A stretch of 64,000 bases of DNA from Streptomyces sp. SID8352 (GTDB lineage: Bacteria; Actinomycetota; Actinomycetes; Streptomycetales; Streptomycetaceae), in NCBI RefSeq assembly GCF_009862265.1, contig NZ_WWGX01000088.1, positions 1 through 64,000 on the forward strand, read 5' to 3'. The position numbers and the translations under genes were made by a program. The notes under the pieces were generated by a model. That model searched no databases and was not told the DNA's origin. It worked only from the letters and a program-made list of their open reading frames with translations. Shown here one piece after another: positions 61,801 to 64,000 of the stretch; positions within the stretch are counted from its first letter, which is position 1, and each line of letters begins with the position of its first letter.

Positions 61801-62570
61801 GCGTCCCACCAGTCGCCCGACTCCGGCACGTCCGTCTGGTCCCCGAAGACCTGCGGCGAGGCCACCGGCAGATCCGCGTACCAGTCGTAGAACGACAGCA
61901 TCGGCGCGCCGATGAGCGAGTGGAAGCGGGCGCCCGCCGCGTGCGACACCATCGACATCGCCGGGATCGGGGAGAACCCGGCGATCCGGTCCGGCCCCTG
62001 GGTCCGGATGGTGTGCACATGGGCCGCGGCGATCAGCTCGATCATCTCGTCCCAGTCGGCGCGCACCAGGCCGCCCTTGCCGCGGGCCAGTTGGTAGCGC
62101 CGCCGCCGCTCGGGGTCGCCCTGGATGTCCGCCCAGGCCAGCACCGGGTCCCCGAGCCGATCCCGGGCCTCCCGGTACATCTGGAGCAGGACCCCGCGCA
62201 CATAGGGGTAGCGCACCCGGGTGGGCGAATAGGTGTACCAGGAGAAGGCCGCGCCCCGGGGACAGCCGCGGGGCTCGTACTCGGGGCTGTCCGGGCCGAC
62301 CGACGGGTAGTCCGTGGCCTGCGTCTCCCAGGTGATGATGCCGTCCTTGACGTACACCTGCCAGCGGCACGAGCCGGTGCAGTTGACCCCGTGGGTGGAG
62401 GTCACGACCTTGTCGTGGCTCCACCGGTCCCGGTAGAAGGCGTCCGCCTCGCGTCCGCCGACCAGTCCGATGCTGTGCAGGTCGGGCGCGGCGGTGCCGG
62501 GCCGGAGGAACCGTCCCGCGCGCTGCAGCGCCGCGCCCGGCTCGGTGGGCGGTGTCCGCGTGTCCGTCAC
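58875..62570 (-). CDS. narG: Respiratory nitrate reductase alpha subunit (molybdopterin)
   Basis: A 1231-residue catalytic subunit, the normal length. HGVNCTGSCRWQVYVKDGII holds the His and Cys ligands of the N-terminal [4Fe-4S] cluster, and EPRGCPRGAAFSWYTYSPTR the final Cys. The Mo-ligand Asp is in MLSFYDWYADLPV. It reduces nitrate to nitrite at the cytoplasmic face of the membrane. It is the first gene of a narGHJI operon; no narK transporter gene is nearby in this window. Confidence 0.96.
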   Translation of the reverse strand: MTDTRTPPTEPGAALQRAGRFLRPGTAAPDLHSIGLVGGREADAFYRDRWSHDKVVTSTHGVNCTGSCRWQVYVKDGIITWETQATDYPSVGPDSPEYEPRGCPRGAAFSWYTYSPTRVRYPYVRGVLLQMYREARDRLGDPVLAWADIQGDPERRRRYQLARGKGGLVRADWDEMIELIAAAHVHTIRTQGPDRIAGFSPIPAMSMVSHAAGARFHSLIGAPMLSFYDWYADLPVASPQVFGDQTDVPESGDWWDAAYLFMWGTNVPVTRTPDAHWMAEARYRGQKVVVVSPDYADNTKFADEWLHPHPGTDAALAIAMGHVVLKEFFVDRETPFFSDYVRRFTDLPFLVTLAERDGAHVPSKFLRAADLGQEGEDASWKTVVLDGASGRAVVPNGSLGFRWNEADRGRWNLDLDGIEPRLSLHGHEASAGVEVLLPRFDTDGGPHGQGSGAVARRGVPATRLGGPDGPLVTTVFDLLLAQYGVARPGLPGEWPGSYEDAGSPGTPAWQETHTSVPAAACVRIAREFARTAERSRGRCMILMGAGTNHWFHSETIYRAFLALLQLTGCQGRNGGGWAHYVGQEKCRPVTGWASLAAASDWARPPRQMIGTAYWFLNTDQFRYDRFGADVLASPLGEGLFTGMTAADCLALSARTGWMPSYPTFDRNPLELGGVFGDPVANAVAELRAGTLRFACEDPDAPENWPRIVTLWRANLLGSSAKGAEYFTKHLLGTHSSLRAEEAAPGERPRDVVWREEAPEGKLDLLLSLDFRHTSSTLLSDVVLPAATWYEKHDLSSTDMHPYVHAFSPAVDPPWQARTDFDTFKALAEKLSELAVGHLGVRKDLVATPLQHDTPGETAQPGGVVRDWKRGECAPEPGRTMPILTVVERDYTAVGARYAALGPLVEAKGLPAKGITLWPDAEVARLRETNGAVRGGPADGRPLLDTAVKAANTILALSGTTNGRLATQGFRTLEERTGQGMAHLAAEHEGRRVTYADTQAAPVPVITSPEWSGIETGGRRYTAFTLNTEHLKPWHTLTGRQHLFLDHDWMHELGEALPVYRPPLDMNRLFGEPRPGADGQREVTVRYLTPHNKWSIHSEYQDNLFMLSLSRGGQTIWMAPQDADAIGVADDDWIEAVNRNGVVVARAVVSHRMPQGTVYMHHAQERTVNVPLSETTGMRGGIHNSLTRLLLKPSHLIGGYAQLSWAFNYLGPTGNQRDEVTVVRRRRQEVEY

Positions 62571-63075
62571 GTGCGCTCCCTGGATGGCTCGTGTCCGAAC
62601 CTAGGGGCGCGCGCGGGGGCGCACCTGCCCACGGCGCCCGAACGGGTCGGTACGCCGCGGTCCCGGGGCGGCGGGGCGTGGGCCGGAGGGGTGCGGGGCG
62701 GGCGGCGCGGGACTGCCTGGTGGTGGGGGCGAGGCCGGCGTAGGAGGCGGGGTGGGCGGCGGTGGGGAAGCCGGTGCCGTCGCCGACGGTGACCAGGAGG
62801 ACGGCGGCGGTCCTGACGCCGACGCCGGGCATCGACGTCAGGACCGGGGAAAGAGGGTGGGCCTCCAGCAGGGCGTGGATCCGGGTCCCCGTCGCACGGT
62901 GCTGGGTGTGGACGGCGGCGAGCGAGGCGGCCGGGGAGGGCACGACGATGTCGAGGGTGCCGGTGCCGGGGACGACGACGCTCTGTCATGGAAGCACACA
63001 AGGGCGCCGCTGCGGCAACCGTGTACCAGCACGCGACGCGTTCCTTGCTGCTGCGGTGTGGCACCGGGGTGCGTA
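62571..63075. other. Region upstream of narG, including IS110 debris
   Basis: About 500 bases between narG and the carbamoyltransferase gene. The part closest to narG (62571-62706) should contain its promoter; the part 62707-62990 is an IS110-type remnant. Nothing else is recognisable. Confidence 0.5.
62707..62990 (-). pseudogene. C-terminal fragment of an IS110-type transposase
   Basis: The minus strand reads PSPAASLAAVHTQHRATGTR, IHALLEAHPLSPVLTSMPGV, GVRTAAVLLVTVGDGTGFPT and AAHPASYAGLAPTTRQSR. This is the Transposase_20 part of IS110/IS116/IS902-type elements. There is no start, no N-terminal DEDD domain and no stop: the frame runs on into narG by chance. It is a truncated, non-functional remnant. 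Confidence 0.8.
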
Positions 63076-64000
63076 TTACTGCCGCGGGGTTATGAAGGTT
63101 CCGTTCACGACATATCCATCGAGCCCATGAAGTTCGCCGTACGCGATCAGGTCGCTGGTGCGGTTGATGAATCCGCGTCCCGAATAGTTGAGCGAAGTGT
63201 TGCAGAGGACGCTGAATCCGGTCAGTTCACCGAAGCGGGTCAGCAGTTCGGCCATTTCCGGGTTCGCCGTCGGGTCGACGGTCTGGGTGCGGGCAGTCCC
63301 GTCGACGTGCGTCACCGCCCGCAGTTCGTCGGACTCGACCTGGCTGAAGTACAGCATGTAGGGGTCGGGGACGCCGCCGCCGAACCAGCGGCCCGCGTCC
63401 TGTTCCAGGCAGATCGGGGCGATGGGCCGGTAGCTCTCGCGCTGCTTGATCTTGTTGAGTCTGCGCGTCGTCTCCTCGGTGAAGGGAGCGGCAAGGATCG
63501 ACCGGTTCCCGAGCGCGCGGGGGCCGATCTCCCAGCGGCCCCGTGCCCAGCCGATGATGTTCCCGTCGCGGAGATAGCGGGCGACCTCGTCATGGGATAC
63601 CGGGCGGATCTCGTAGCGCCGCGGGTCGAATGGCAGATCCTCGACGAACTCGCCTCCCGTGTACACGTCCCAGTCGAGGGCGGCCGACCCGGTGTAGAAG
63701 TGCTGGGCGTCGATGGCGGTCCCGATTGCGGATCCGCTGTCGTTGGGGCACGGCGGGACGAAGACCGCGGGGAAGAGGCCGCACTCGCGCCAGCGGCGGT
63801 TCCACTCGCAGTTGAGTCCGCAGCCGCCGGAGATGAGAAGTGGGAGGCCCTCGACCAGATGCTCCCGGGCGTATGTGTGGAACCGGTTGAATATGGCGTC
63901 CGACAGGTGGGCTGCGAAGTTCTTGTACGCCTGCGTCTCCACGCCGATGTTGTGGAAGGGAGAGTCGGCCATCCGGTTCTTGAGGCTGCCCGTGATGACC
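63076..64000 (-). CDS. Carbamoyltransferase, TobZ/NodU/CmcH type (5' end outside window)
   Basis: The C-terminal 308 or so residues are visible: RMADSPFHNIGVETQAYKNF, LLISGGCGLNCEWNRRWREC, then the YrdC-like and catalytic parts with IIGWARGRWEIGPRALGNRS and ILAAPFTEETTRRLNKIKQR. VLCNTSLNYSGRGFINRTSD is the usual ending. The frame is open past 64000. These enzymes carbamoylate sugars or other hydroxyls in antibiotic biosynthesis (for example tobramycin, cephamycin, novobiocin). The gene follows IS debris and may be the edge of a biosynthetic cluster that continues beyond the window. Confidence 0.92.
   Translation of the reverse strand, partial: VITGSLKNRMADSPFHNIGVETQAYKNFAAHLSDAIFNRFHTYAREHLVEGLPLLISGGCGLNCEWNRRWRECGLFPAVFVPPCPNDSGSAIGTAIDAQHFYTGSAALDWDVYTGGEFVEDLPFDPRRYEIRPVSHDEVARYLRDGNIIGWARGRWEIGPRALGNRSILAAPFTEETTRRLNKIKQRESYRPIAPICLEQDAGRWFGGGVPDPYMLYFSQVESDELRAVTHVDGTARTQTVDPTANPEMAELLTRFGELTGFSVLCNTSLNYSGRGFINRTSDLIAYGELHGLDGYVVNGTFITPRQ

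Noticed and set aside
57283..62943. Single 1886-residue frame covering narH, narG antisense-phase and the IS110 remnant
   Set aside because: Only its narH portion is protein-like at the 3' end and the IS110 piece at the 5' end; the part through narG is out of phase with the true narG frame.

Overview
The window is high-GC actinobacterial DNA, almost certainly from a Streptomyces chromosome. Evidence: extreme third-position GC bias, many GTG starts, long ATGA-overlapped operons, a streptavidin homologue, and a gas-vesicle operon in the order gvpO-A-F-G-Y-Z-J-L-S-K known from Streptomyces.

Positions 1-13000 look accessory. The window opens inside a streptavidin-like biotin-binding protein. Next come decayed fragments (a membrane/coiled-coil protein and a DUF721-like protein), then a three-gene ABC transporter operon preceded by a small secreted protein. 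Between 4600 and 5430 lie broken transposase pieces of IS701 and IS5 type. A complete group II intron (about 6122-8642, minus strand, with its own RT/maturase/HNH protein) splits the gene of a secreted HNH-nuclease-like protein. Joining the two exons at the predicted splice sites restores the reading frame. A lipase-like hydrolase and a thioester-reductase-like protein follow, then a further probable IS701 remnant.

Positions 12900-30000 look like ordinary chromosome. They carry an SRPBCC protein, an MFS exporter with three beta-sandwich repeats at its C-terminus, and a run of peptide and wall-peptide hydrolases (M55, M20, S9, S66). Then come a GNAT acetyltransferase, a VOC protein, a holin-like membrane protein, and a type II NADH dehydrogenase with an enormous Pro/Gly tail that is translationally overlapped with a transketolase.

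Positions 30300-36580 hold the complete gas vesicle operon of ten genes. It closes with a perfect hairpin whose loop contains the gvpK stop codon. Positions 36600-46030 look like a general-stress neighbourhood: a small hydrophobic protein, a methyltransferase, a PAP2-lipid kinase fusion, an ABC-F ATPase, a Vms1/baeRF-type protein, a DJ-1/PfpI protein, a DUF2795-like protein and a SigB/SigF-family sigma factor. Candidate SigB-type promoters lie nearby.

Positions 46300-55300 contain a secreted protein, an aminotransferase-fold protein apparently lacking the PLP lysine, two MBL-fold hydrolases, a DedA protein and a membrane-anchored phosphatase-like protein. Positions 55500-62570 contain an OsmC peroxiredoxin and a full respiratory nitrate reductase operon narGHJI on the minus strand. 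Gas vesicles, nitrate reductase, NDH-2, OsmC and SigB together suggest a region serving low-oxygen and stress survival; this is an inference from gene content. The window ends with an IS110 remnant and the C-terminal part of a TobZ/NodU-type carbamoyltransferase that may mark the edge of a biosynthetic cluster.

No tRNA, rRNA or CRISPR array was recognised.
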